From: Phycisphaerae bacterium
Lineage (GTDB): Bacteria; Planctomycetota; Phycisphaerae; UBA1845; Fen-1342
Reading direction: 5' to 3'
Length of the DNA: 64,000 nt
NCBI GenBank assembly: GCA_028277645.1
Contig: JANQFV010000003.1
Span: 124,001 to 188,000, forward strand
The notes below the pieces were generated by a model, which was not told the origin of the DNA, ran no database searches, and was given only the letters and a program-made list of their open reading frames with translations. The translations under genes were made by a program, and so were the position numbers. This document shows positions 37,330-45,752 of this stretch, in pieces. Numbering within the stretch: the first letter of the stretch is position 1; every line of letters begins with the position of its first letter.

Positions 37330-37902
37330 CCACAGAGGCACAGAGGGCGCAGAGAAGAGGCATTGTAGTTCATTGGTCGCTTAGCTTGCTCCTCCAACGT
37401 GAGGTGCTCTTGAGAGTTAAAGAGCAAACAGAGACATCGCGAGATCCGCTGGCTGGGCGCGTCATTGGTGCCGCTATTGAAGTGCATCGGCACTTGGGCC
37501 CCGGGCTGCTGGAGTCTGCTTACGAGGCCTGCCTGGCCTGGGAGTTGAGAGAAGCTGGGTTGAGTGTACAACGGCAGGTGTCGCTTCCGGTGACATACAA
37601 AGGCGTCCAGTTAGACGTCGGCTATCGCGTAGACATGATTGTCGAAGGAAGCTTAGTACTCGAAACCAAGGCCGCGACCGAGTTGCTCCCGATACACGAG
37701 GCTCAGTTGTTGACGTATCTCCGCCTAAGCAACATCAGGACCGGCCTGCTACTAAACTTCAACGCCGCAACAATGAAAGACGGCATAAAACGAATGATCC
37801 TATGAACACAACCGGCACGAGACAGGATCTCCGAGGCGCAGAGATTCGCGATCGCGAAGTATCACTCTCTTTCTTCTCTGCGCCCTCTGTGCCTCTGTGG
37901 TT
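37328..37902. mobile_element. GxxExxY cassette bounded by 31-bp perfect inverted repeats
   Basis: The left end (37328-37358) begins AACCACAGAGGCACAGAGG. The right end (37872-37902) is its exact reverse complement over 31 bp, and the match extends by two more bases beyond one mismatch. Inside is one gene of the GxxExxY family. The cassette sits between the E1alpha and E1beta genes. I see no target duplication and no transposase. Confidence 0.85.
37386..37805 (+). CDS. GxxExxY-family protein
   Basis: A 139-residue protein of the GxxExxY family. The signature is HLGPGLLESAYEACLAWEL, followed by YRVDMIVEGSLVLETKAATEL and YLRLSNIRTGLLLNFN. The D...E.K arrangement (VDMIVEG / ETKA) recalls the PD-(D/E)XK nuclease fold, to which the family is often compared. 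These proteins occur in many dispersed copies in some environmental bacteria, and their role is unknown. The gene is enclosed by the 31-bp inverted repeats and differs from its neighbours in function. The exact start is uncertain; a later ATG is not available before the conserved block. Confidence 0.88.
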   Translation: MLLQREVLLRVKEQTETSRDPLAGRVIGAAIEVHRHLGPGLLESAYEACLAWELREAGLSVQRQVSLPVTYKGVQLDVGYRVDMIVEGSLVLETKAATELLPIHEAQLLTYLRLSNIRTGLLLNFNAATMKDGIKRMIL

Positions 37903-37926
37903 CAATTCTCTTCCCGGAGTGCGAAG

Positions 37927-38907
37927 ATGCCCCAAATGACAATGGTCAAGTCGCTCAACCTCGCTATGGCCGAGGCGATGCGTGAAGATTCGAACGTGCT
38001 CGTACTGGGGCAGGACGTCGGCCAGGACGAGGGTGTGTTCCGCGTCACCGAAGGTTTGCTGCACGAGTTCGGCGCCGATCGTTGCATTGATACGCCGCTG
38101 GCCGAGGCCGCGATTATCGGCGCGGCGATCGGGCTAGGCTTCACCGGCTATCTGCCGATCGCGGAACTGCAGTTCGACGGTTTCTCGTTCCAAGCCTTCC
38201 ACCAGATCGAGAATCACGCCCGCCGCTTCCGCAATCGCACGCGCAGCCGCTACAACTGCCCGCTGGTGATTCGCATGCCCTACGGCGGCGGCATCCGTGC
38301 CATCGAACACCACAGCGAAGCGCCGGAGGCGACCTACGGCCACTTGGTCGGGCTGAAGGTCGTCATTCCCTCCGGGCCGCGCAACGCGCGGGCGCTATTG
38401 CGCGAATCGATCTACGATCCCGACCCGGTAATCTTCTTCGAACCGAAAGCACTTTATCGCGCGTTTCGCGAGGATGTACCAGAGGAGCCCGAGACGATGC
38501 CGATCGGCAAGGGCGTGATCGCCCGTCCCGGCAAGGACGTCACCATCATCTCGTACGGCGCAATGCTGCGTATGACGCTTGAAGCTGCTGAGGAGCTGGA
38601 AGATGAGCACAACATCGACGCCGAGGTGCTCGACCTGCTGAGCATCGCTCCGCTGGATAACGAGCTGATCCAGGAATCGGTCCGCAAGACCGGCCGCGTG
38701 GTGGTCGTACACGAGGCCCCCAAGCACTGCGGCTTCGGCGGCGAGATCATCGCCCGCATCGTCGAAGACAGCCTGCTGTTCCTGGAGGCCCCGATCAAGC
38801 GCGTCACCGGCTACGACACGATCATCCCCTACTTCTCGAACGAGCTGACGTACCTCCCCGACACCGACCGTGTCGTGCAGGCCACACTGGAGACGGTCGA
38901 GTTCTAG
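37927..38907 (+). CDS. pdhB: 2-oxoacid (pyruvate) dehydrogenase E1 beta subunit
   Basis: A 326-residue partner of E1alpha. It opens MTMVKSLNLAMAEAMREDSNVLVLGQDVG and contains DTPLAEAAIIGAAIGLGFTGYLPIAELQF, RMPYGGGIRAIEHHSEAPEA and VVVVHEAPKHCGFGGEI. The track ORF starts within the inverted repeat; the ATG at 37927, with CGGAG upstream, fits the family. It is separated from E1alpha by the GxxExxY cassette, so co-expression relies on read-through or its own promoter. Confidence 0.94.
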   Translation: MPQMTMVKSLNLAMAEAMREDSNVLVLGQDVGQDEGVFRVTEGLLHEFGADRCIDTPLAEAAIIGAAIGLGFTGYLPIAELQFDGFSFQAFHQIENHARRFRNRTRSRYNCPLVIRMPYGGGIRAIEHHSEAPEATYGHLVGLKVVIPSGPRNARALLRESIYDPDPVIFFEPKALYRAFREDVPEEPETMPIGKGVIARPGKDVTIISYGAMLRMTLEAAEELEDEHNIDAEVLDLLSIAPLDNELIQESVRKTGRVVVVHEAPKHCGFGGEIIARIVEDSLLFLEAPIKRVTGYDTIIPYFSNELTYLPDTDRVVQATLETVEF

Positions 38908-38910
38908 TAG

Positions 38911-38927
38911 GGCGGGCTCCGCCCGCC
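38911..38927. repeat. Short palindrome GGCGGGC-TCC-GCCCGCC
   Basis: A seven-base stem with a three-base loop four bases after the E1beta stop. Together with the palindrome at 38973 it makes the gap structured. Confidence 0.6.
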
Positions 38928-38972
38928 GATTCCGACGGCGAGTAAAACCCGCCCCACACGTGCCGCATGTAG

Positions 38973-38994
38973 CGGCCGACCTCTCGGTCGGCCG
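38973..38994. terminator. CGGCCGACC palindrome, candidate terminator after E1beta
   Basis: CGGCCGACC-TCTC-GGTCGGCCG has a perfect nine-base stem followed by TCTTGCTTGC. It matches the element at 7221-7242 with one difference on the reverse strand. Confidence 0.6.
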
Positions 38995-39067
38995 TCTTGC
39001 TTGCTGTGCACCCAATGCTCGGTCATCATGCGACTCAACGACTTGAACATCCTCAAGGGAGTCGCCG

Positions 39068-40444
39068 ATGCGATCCGCGCGCCTGCTCGCAATCACCAGC
39101 CTGTTCGCGATCATCGTTACCGGCTGTATCACACCCGGCCGGCACGACCTTGGCCGGCAGACACTGCACAACGCCGCCCTGGTTGGGCAGTTTCAGGCCT
39201 ATGACGGGCACAGCGGCAAGCGCATCTCGCTCGGTGAGGTCGCTCGGCGGTGCAAGCTGTCGGACGTTGTACTCTTTGGCGAGATGCACTCCGACGCGAT
39301 CTGCAACCAGCTCGAAGCGCAGCTTTTCTACGTGTTGGCACAGGACGCACGGCCGGTGGCGTTGGCGATGGAGTTTTTCGAAGCCGATACGCAGGCCACA
39401 CTCGAGGCGTACCTGCGCGGCCGCGTGACCGAGCCGGCGTTTCGCGAGCTCACCCGCCAAAATCGCGCCTACGTCTACGCCCATCGGCCGCTGATTGAGT
39501 TCTGCCGTGCAGCGCACGTCCTGGTGATCGCTGCGAACGCGCCGCGGCGACTGGTCCGCGCGTATCGCCGCTCCGGGCTGGACTATGACGAATACCGCGC
39601 GGGGCTTGATGCGGACGATCAGCGCTGGGTGCCGCGTGAGAGTGAGTACCTGACCGGGCCGTACGAAGATCGTTTCATGGCGCTGATGGGCGGTCATGGC
39701 GAAGGAATGTCGGCTGAGCCGCTCGCAGACGAACCGGACGAACCGCCGGCGCATCACCATCATCACTCGCCCCCCGCGCTTGAGTCGGACGAAGAACATC
39801 CGACCTCCCAGCCGACATCCGCGCCCGCTGATGTGGACGATGATGAGACGGCGACGACACAACCAACGTCTGCGCCCGCCGCCGAGACCCAACCCGCGAT
39901 GCCGGCGTTCACGCTCGACGACCTGACCGGCTTCTACCGCGCACAATTGTTGTGGGACGACGCGATGGCCGAGACGTTGGCCGACTACCGCGCGGCCCAC
40001 CTGCGCACGCGGCTCATGCTGATCGTCGGCGTCTTCCACGTCTCCGACTTCGGCGGCACGGTCACGAAGTTTCGCGCCCGGCGGCCGGACGACCGCGTGC
40101 TGACCATCGTGTATCGCGCGACGCAGGACGGTCGCTTCCCGTTCGATCCCGAAGACCGACACGCCGGCGACATCGTCATCTACGGCATCGTACCCGAGCC
40201 GGAACCCGAACCGGACGACGCAGAAGCGCCCGCAATGCCGCATCCAATGCCGACAACCGCGCCCACATCGCAACCGGCGTCGCAGCCAACGACACAGCCG
40301 ACGACGCAGCCATGCACAGCGCCGGCGACGCAGCCGACGGAACCCGATGCGCCGCCCGAACCTGATGTGCCTGAGGCCCCCGCCGCACACGAAGACGTCC
40401 CCGCGTCGCAGCCGGCCCATCCGCACGGCCACTGGCAAAAGTAG
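39068..40444 (+). CDS. ChaN-family lipoprotein
   Basis: A 458-residue lipoprotein (lipobox AIIVTGC). The ChaN/TIKI-like domain has DVVLFGEMHSDAICNQLEAQLF, LAMEFFEADTQATLEAYL and RLMLIVGVFHVSDFGG. ChaN proteins are heme-binding lipoproteins linked to iron uptake. The domain is split by a low-complexity insert with HHHHH and repeated TQPTSAPA (about residues 225-275). A second TQPTTQP-rich tail lies at the C terminus. The family is normally about 290 residues, so these tracts explain the excess. Its place between E1beta and E2 is odd. Confidence 0.85.
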   Translation: MRSARLLAITSLFAIIVTGCITPGRHDLGRQTLHNAALVGQFQAYDGHSGKRISLGEVARRCKLSDVVLFGEMHSDAICNQLEAQLFYVLAQDARPVALAMEFFEADTQATLEAYLRGRVTEPAFRELTRQNRAYVYAHRPLIEFCRAAHVLVIAANAPRRLVRAYRRSGLDYDEYRAGLDADDQRWVPRESEYLTGPYEDRFMALMGGHGEGMSAEPLADEPDEPPAHHHHHSPPALESDEEHPTSQPTSAPADVDDDETATTQPTSAPAAETQPAMPAFTLDDLTGFYRAQLLWDDAMAETLADYRAAHLRTRLMLIVGVFHVSDFGGTVTKFRARRPDDRVLTIVYRATQDGRFPFDPEDRHAGDIVIYGIVPEPEPEPDDAEAPAMPHPMPTTAPTSQPASQPTTQPTTQPCTAPATQPTEPDAPPEPDVPEAPAAHEDVPASQPAHPHGHWQK

Positions 40445-40593
40445 CCGCCGCACCCTATCCTCTGGTGCTCTGACGTTTGGTAAGGGTGCGGTGTTCGGGA
40501 TTTGTCGGCACCCACTTCGGCGATCTCAGGCTGCGCCCCGCGACCGGTTCCGCTCGGCGGCGCCACTCCCACAACAGGTGGAGGAACCGCGAT

Positions 40594-41895
40594 ATGTTCG
40601 ATTTCAAACTGCCCGACCTCGGCGAGGGTGTCCACGAGGGCCAGATTGTCAACATCCTGGTCAACGAAGGCGACAACATCGACGAATACCAGGCCATGAT
40701 GGAGGTCGAGACCGACAAGGCTGCGGTCGAGATTCCATCCCCCAAGGCTGGCGTAGTAACCAAGATCCACGTCGAGAGCGGACAGACCGTGCAGGTCGGC
40801 GAGGTGCTGATCAGCATCGACACGGATGGCAGCAACGGCGACGGACAGCCGGAAGAAGCCGTCACGGCAGCCGCCCCGGCTCCGACCAAGGCATCGGCGT
40901 CATCATCGACAACGACGGCTGAGCCTCCGACCGCGACGCCGGCTGAGCCCGCGAAGGCTTCGGCGCCGGCGAACCGTGGCGACGGCCCCGTGCCTGCTGC
41001 ACCAGTGGTCCGCAAGCTCGCCCGCGAGCTCGACGTGGACATCAACCTCGTACCAGGTACCGGTGCCGGCGGTCGCATCCTCCGCGAGGACGTGGAGCGC
41101 TTCGCTCGCGGCGAATCGGTCGGCGCCCCTGCCGCTGGCAGCGCACCGCTGAAGCTGCCCTCGGTCGACGGCACACTGCCGGACTTCAGCCAGTACGGCC
41201 CGGTCCGTCGCGAAGCGGTGCCGCAGATCCGCAAGACGATCGCCCGACAGATGACCCGCGCCTGGCTCAGTGTGCCGCGCGTCACACAGACCGACACTGC
41301 GGACGTCACCGAGCTGGACCGCAACCGCAAGCAGTACAACACGGCACTGAAGGACGGCGAGGCCAAGCTGACCATGACCGCGATCGTGCTGCGTGCGATC
41401 GCCGTCGCGTTGCGACAATACCCAATGGTCAACGCCAGCTACGACGCCGACGCCGAAGAGATCATCTACAAGGACTACGTACACATCGGCATCGCGGTCG
41501 ATACACCGCGCGGGCTGGTGGTTCCGGTGCTGCGCGACGCCGACAAGAAACCCCTGCCGCAACTCGCCGCCGAGCTGAACCAGATCGGCGAGAATGCGCG
41601 CACCGCGAAATTCGAGATCGCGGACCTGCGTGGCGCATCATTCACCATCACCAACTACGGCGCGCTGGGTGGACGCTACGGCACGCCGATGGTGAACTGG
41701 CCCGAGGCGGGCATCCTTGGACTAGGCCGGGCCAAGCTCGAACCGGGCGTCGTCGACGGGCAGATCGTGCCACGGCTGATGATGCCGCTGTCGCTTAGCT
41801 TTGATCACCGCATCGTGGACGGCGCCGACGCCGCCCGCTTCACCAACGACATTATTCAGGCGCTTGAGAACCCGCTCCGGATGATCAGTCTCTGA
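40594..41895 (+). CDS. pdhC: Dihydrolipoamide acyltransferase (E2)
   Basis: A 433-residue E2 component. Residues 1-80 are the lipoyl domain with the lipoylated lysine in VETDKAAVEIPSP. A Pro/Ala/Thr linker leads to the E1/E3-binding domain (VRKLARELDVDINLVPGTGAGGRI). The catalytic acyltransferase domain follows and ends with LSFDHRIVDGADAARF, holding the active-site His and Asp. GGTGGAGG precedes the ATG at 40594. The E3 gene follows by about 73 bp. Confidence 0.95.
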   Translation: MFDFKLPDLGEGVHEGQIVNILVNEGDNIDEYQAMMEVETDKAAVEIPSPKAGVVTKIHVESGQTVQVGEVLISIDTDGSNGDGQPEEAVTAAAPAPTKASASSSTTTAEPPTATPAEPAKASAPANRGDGPVPAAPVVRKLARELDVDINLVPGTGAGGRILREDVERFARGESVGAPAAGSAPLKLPSVDGTLPDFSQYGPVRREAVPQIRKTIARQMTRAWLSVPRVTQTDTADVTELDRNRKQYNTALKDGEAKLTMTAIVLRAIAVALRQYPMVNASYDADAEEIIYKDYVHIGIAVDTPRGLVVPVLRDADKKPLPQLAAELNQIGENARTAKFEIADLRGASFTITNYGALGGRYGTPMVNWPEAGILGLGRAKLEPGVVDGQIVPRLMMPLSLSFDHRIVDGADAARFTNDIIQALENPLRMISL

Positions 41896-41968
41896 TCACC
41901 GTCGAGCGGGCATGAGTGCCGCCTCTACGAACCGTTAGGACAACACTTCAGCGAAGGACTTGCTCGAT

Positions 41969-43384
41969 ATGGTCGTCGGCGAACTCACGGAACAGACGGA
42001 CGTCCTGGTCATAGGCGGCGGGCCCGGCGGATATGTCGCCGCGTTTCGCGCCGCGGACCTCGGCCTGCAAACCACCATCGTCGAGGAGAATCCGCTGCTC
42101 GGCGGCGTGTGCCTGCGCGAGGGCTGCATTCCATCCAAAGCCTTGTTGCACGTCGCCCACCTAATCGAGTCCGCCGACCACGCGGCCGATTTCGGCGTGG
42201 CATTCACCAAGCCAAAGATCGACGTCGAGAAGCTCCGCGGCTGGAAGCAGTCCGTCGTCGACAAGCTCTGCGGCGGCGTGAAGCAGCTCGCCAAAGGCCG
42301 CAAGGTAAACGTCGTGCAGGGTCATGCGTCATTCCAGGATTCGCGCTCGGTACGCATCGAGGGCAACGGTGGTGGACGAATCAAGTTTGGCCACGCGATT
42401 ATAGCTACCGGTTCTTCCATCCGGCGTCTGCCCGAATCGGTCCTGCCGGCTGACTGTTGCATCGACTCGACCGGCGCGCTCGAGTTGGAGAACATCCCCA
42501 AGACGCTATGCGTAATCGGCGGCGGCTATATCGGGCTTGAGCTGGGACAAGTGTACGCGGCGCTCGGCAGCAAGGTCACCGTCATCGAGATGCTGCCGCA
42601 GATTCTGACCGGCTGCGACACCGATCTCGCCCGCCCACTCATCGCGCGGCTGAAGAATCAGTTCGAGGCGATCCACACCGACGCGAAGCTGGAATCAGCC
42701 AAGAAGGTCGGAAAACAGGTCGAAATCACGTACACCAAGGGCGGCAAGCAAGAGGTGGCCAAGTTCGAACGCGTGCTGTCCTCGATCGGTCGCAAGCCCA
42801 ACACGGAAGGCCTCGGCCTCGAAAACACCAAAGTGGTCGTCAACCAGCAAGGCTTCATCGAAGTGGATGACAGCCGACGAACGGCTGAGAAGCGCATCTA
42901 CGCGATCGGCGACGTCGCCGGTAATCCGATGCTCGCGCACAAGGCCAGCCGCGAGGGCATCGTGGCGGCGGAAGCCATCGCCGGTCAGAAGAGTGTGTTC
43001 GACGCGCGTGCGATTCCAGCGGTCGTATACACCAGCCCGGAGGTGGCCTGGTGCGGCTTGACCGAGGCGGAAGCAAAAGAGCACAAGCGCGACGTCAAGA
43101 TCGGCAAGTTCGCCTGGGGCGCGTCCGGCCGAGCGATCGCGATGAGCCGGCCCGAAGGGCTCACCAAGGTGATCGCCGACGCTAAGACCAATCATGTGCT
43201 CGGCGTCGGCATCGTCGGTGAGCACGCCGGTGATTTGATCTCCGAGGCGGTGCTGGCGATCGAGATGGGCGCCGAGGCCGAGGACCTTGCGCTGACGATT
43301 CACCCGCACCCGTCGACGTCCGAAACGGTCATGGAGGCCGCCGAGAGTGTCATGGGTACCGCAATCCACATGCTCCGCAAATAG
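41969..43384 (+). CDS. lpdA: Dihydrolipoyl dehydrogenase (E3)
   Basis: A 471-residue flavoprotein that reoxidises dihydrolipoamide with NAD+. The FAD motif is VLVIGGGPGGYVAAFRAA. The redox disulfide is GGVCLREGCIPSKAL, the NAD motif is VIGGGYIGLELG, and the C-terminal His-Glu pair is HPHPSTSE. I prefer the ATG at 41969 to the TTG at 41960, because AAGGA is ten bases before the ATG and one base before the TTG. It completes the E1-E2-E3 set. Confidence 0.95.
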   Translation: MVVGELTEQTDVLVIGGGPGGYVAAFRAADLGLQTTIVEENPLLGGVCLREGCIPSKALLHVAHLIESADHAADFGVAFTKPKIDVEKLRGWKQSVVDKLCGGVKQLAKGRKVNVVQGHASFQDSRSVRIEGNGGGRIKFGHAIIATGSSIRRLPESVLPADCCIDSTGALELENIPKTLCVIGGGYIGLELGQVYAALGSKVTVIEMLPQILTGCDTDLARPLIARLKNQFEAIHTDAKLESAKKVGKQVEITYTKGGKQEVAKFERVLSSIGRKPNTEGLGLENTKVVVNQQGFIEVDDSRRTAEKRIYAIGDVAGNPMLAHKASREGIVAAEAIAGQKSVFDARAIPAVVYTSPEVAWCGLTEAEAKEHKRDVKIGKFAWGASGRAIAMSRPEGLTKVIADAKTNHVLGVGIVGEHAGDLISEAVLAIEMGAEAEDLALTIHPHPSTSETVMEAAESVMGTAIHMLRK

Positions 43385-45155
43385 ACGCGCACACGTCGCG
43401 GGCAAACTCCCCATCCTGCTACTGGCGCTCACGGTCGCCAGCTGTAATCAGTTCGGCACCGATCGAGAACGCCTTGCTGACGACGGCGTGAAGCTCTCGC
43501 CCGTGCTGCGGCGGATGCAGGAGACCTATCGCGATCTCAAGTCGGGACGCTTCGTCAGCCTGGCCAGTCTTGAGCGGCCGGAGGAAGTGCAGCTTTTCCG
43601 TACGGTAGACGCAAGCGGCTCCGAGCAGGCTCAGCCGCAGCCGACCCTCAGCGTGCTTCGCAGCCGCAACGAGACCGGCGCCGGCAGCCTGAAGGTACGG
43701 CTAACTGACACTCATTCCGAGCTGCGCCTCGACGGCGTGCGCTCTGACGAGCTCGCGCTGCTACGGGATTGGCAGCCGTATCCGCTGATGATGATGAGTG
43801 TTTACGGTCCCGTCGACGGCCTTCAACTCGAGATCACCATCGCCAGTGGAAAGCCGGCGACGCTCACCTGGACCCGCCGGCTGGAGCTTGTCCACGGCTG
43901 GAATCTGCTACGGTTTGACGTCGGCGTGATCGGTCGGACGATCGATCTCGCCGACGTGCGGCTCATCGCACTCCGCGCCCCCGAGATCAACAGCCCCACG
44001 GAAATCCACGTCGACGACGTCATTCTCGCGGACAATACGAAGGCCATGTTCGGCGAGGGCGGCGCTAACGGTTCGCTCTACGTCTTTCGCCGCGGCACAC
44101 GGACACATGTCGGCGCCTACGGGCGTTTTGAGCTCACCTTCCTCGGCAGCTTCATCGATGAATGGCGCGACGGCAATGGCGTGCGTCTCAGCGATCCCGC
44201 TGGCCTGGGTCCCTGGCCAATTGTCGCCGCCGGTCAGGACGAGCAACCGGCCACCCTGACCAACACACACGCGTTGATCGATGCCGCACTATGTACGACA
44301 TGGGACTCCAGCCCGGAAGTGGAGACTATCGTTGGGGCGTCCAAGTTCTGCGTGTCCGTGCGGGGAACGCGTCGGTGGAGATCGTACGGCCCGGGTTCGC
44401 GCGGCGCAGGTCGGGTGCACTGTCGTCACTTCATCGAGCCAAGTGGACGCGTAATCTCGCATCTACGCGTCGAATCCGACACTGCCTCTCGATTCACGAC
44501 AAACCTGAGCTACTGGATCGGCCTGGACAATCACCACGGATTCCAGACGGTGCAACCAACCCCCGCGCGGCGCGGTAGCGCATGCTACACGCTGCTAACC
44601 CAACCGGATCCGCAGCAAGCGGACCTGCTCTGGACCTGCCCGGCCCACGACGCTGACGATCTGCCCACGGTCCATGGCAGCGGCGACGGCCGACGCGTGG
44701 CATTGCTCGTCCCCGTTGGTGATTCGCCCGACACCCGCGATTTCGTCCACTGCCTCCGCCTATGGCCAACGGACATCGATAGCGCAGCCGTCGCCGACCC
44801 TCTCGCCCGCGATTATCGACAACCTGTGGCCCTGCGACCCAGCGCCGGCGTGCTGGTCACCGACGCGGAGGGCGATCGGGATCACGACGGTTTCAACGAG
44901 ACGTTCGGGTGGTATGAGTTACGTCCAGCCGATCGCGTTTTGCGGTTCGAATTCGACCCTGGCGGACTCTTGCGTTTCCAACCGGCGTTTCGCGTACACG
45001 AGACCAGCGAGCACCGCTGCTGGGTCTACGCGCGCGGACAGTTGCTGGCGGACACGGCGCGCGATCCCTTCTGCGATCTGTTGTTCCGGCTGCCTGGAAC
45101 CATTTCGCGCCCCGCTTTGATCGAGGTTCACGCCGACTCCCCAGAGCCCGAATAA
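43347..45155 (+). CDS. Large lipoprotein of unknown function
   Basis: A 602-residue protein with a GTG start overlapping lpdA by 38 bp and a lipobox LTVASC near residue 33. The mature region looks strand-rich. It contains carbohydrate-binding-like stretches (LVHGWNLLRFDVGVIGRTIDLADVRLIALRAP, TEIHVDDVILAD) typical of galactose-binding folds, then a long second part without recognisable motifs. It could be a surface polysaccharide-binding protein, but no catalytic residues are identified. The overlap suggests translational coupling with lpdA. Confidence 0.6.
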   Translation: MSWVPQSTCSANRRAHVAGKLPILLLALTVASCNQFGTDRERLADDGVKLSPVLRRMQETYRDLKSGRFVSLASLERPEEVQLFRTVDASGSEQAQPQPTLSVLRSRNETGAGSLKVRLTDTHSELRLDGVRSDELALLRDWQPYPLMMMSVYGPVDGLQLEITIASGKPATLTWTRRLELVHGWNLLRFDVGVIGRTIDLADVRLIALRAPEINSPTEIHVDDVILADNTKAMFGEGGANGSLYVFRRGTRTHVGAYGRFELTFLGSFIDEWRDGNGVRLSDPAGLGPWPIVAAGQDEQPATLTNTHALIDAALCTTWDSSPEVETIVGASKFCVSVRGTRRWRSYGPGSRGAGRVHCRHFIEPSGRVISHLRVESDTASRFTTNLSYWIGLDNHHGFQTVQPTPARRGSACYTLLTQPDPQQADLLWTCPAHDADDLPTVHGSGDGRRVALLVPVGDSPDTRDFVHCLRLWPTDIDSAAVADPLARDYRQPVALRPSAGVLVTDAEGDRDHDGFNETFGWYELRPADRVLRFEFDPGGLLRFQPAFRVHETSEHRCWVYARGQLLADTARDPFCDLLFRLPGTISRPALIEVHADSPEPE

Positions 45156-45251
45156 AACCGCGCATCGTCTCCGCAAACACCGCTCCTTGACGTGTTTCCA
45201 GCCGAGTTCTAACATCGACCGAGAGTTGATCTTTCCAGGGAGATGACGCGG

Positions 45252-45752
45252 ATGGGATTGTGCGAGCGCTGTAAGAAGGCCCAGGCCACATTTCACCTGA
45301 CGAACATTGATCGCGAGGGTGACAAGGTCGAACGCCACCTGTGTGACTCGTGCGCCACCGACGAGGGGTTGCTGAATCCCTCCAAACCCACGGTGGATCT
45401 CAACGAGTTGCTGGAGAGCTTTGTCGCCAGTGGCCAATCCGCGCGTTCCGAATTGAGCAACCTCGTCTGCGAGGATTGCGGGATCAGCTACGTCGAGTTC
45501 CGCAACCAGGGCCAGCTCGGCTGCGGACGTGATTACGACGTCTTCGCCGAACCGCTCGCCCGACTAATCGAACGCACGCACGACGGCGGCGCCGCGCATG
45601 TCGGCAAGACGCCCAAATCGCTGGGACTCGCGCGCAAGCCGCACGAAGACCTGCGGCGTTTGCGTAAACAGTTGGATGACGCCGTCGCGGCGGAAGACTA
45701 TGAACGGGCCGCAGAACTGCGCGACCGCATTCGCGCATTGGAGACGTCATGA
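45252..45752 (+). CDS. mcsA: McsA-like zinc-finger / UVR-motif protein
   Basis: A 166-residue partner and activator of the McsB kinase. Zinc pairs are CERC, CDSC and CEDC. The expected fourth pair reads LGCGRDY, with one Cys missing. The C terminus is a UvrB/UvrC-type motif (LRKQLDDAVAAEDYERAAELRDRI). I chose the ATG at 45252, because GGGAG is nine bases away; the ATG at 45243 directly abuts it. It overlaps mcsB by four bases (ATGA). Confidence 0.85.
   Translation: MGLCERCKKAQATFHLTNIDREGDKVERHLCDSCATDEGLLNPSKPTVDLNELLESFVASGQSARSELSNLVCEDCGISYVEFRNQGQLGCGRDYDVFAEPLARLIERTHDGGAAHVGKTPKSLGLARKPHEDLRRLRKQLDDAVAAEDYERAAELRDRIRALETS

Noticed and set aside
37311-37920. Target-site duplication flanking the GxxExxY cassette
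   Set aside because: The bases outside the 31-bp inverted repeats do not match beyond two symmetrical bases, so no duplication can be claimed.
39053-40453. 466-codon minus-strand ORF opposite the ChaN-like gene
   Set aside because: Arg/Gly-rich shadow of the lipoprotein with a clear lipobox and ChaN motifs.
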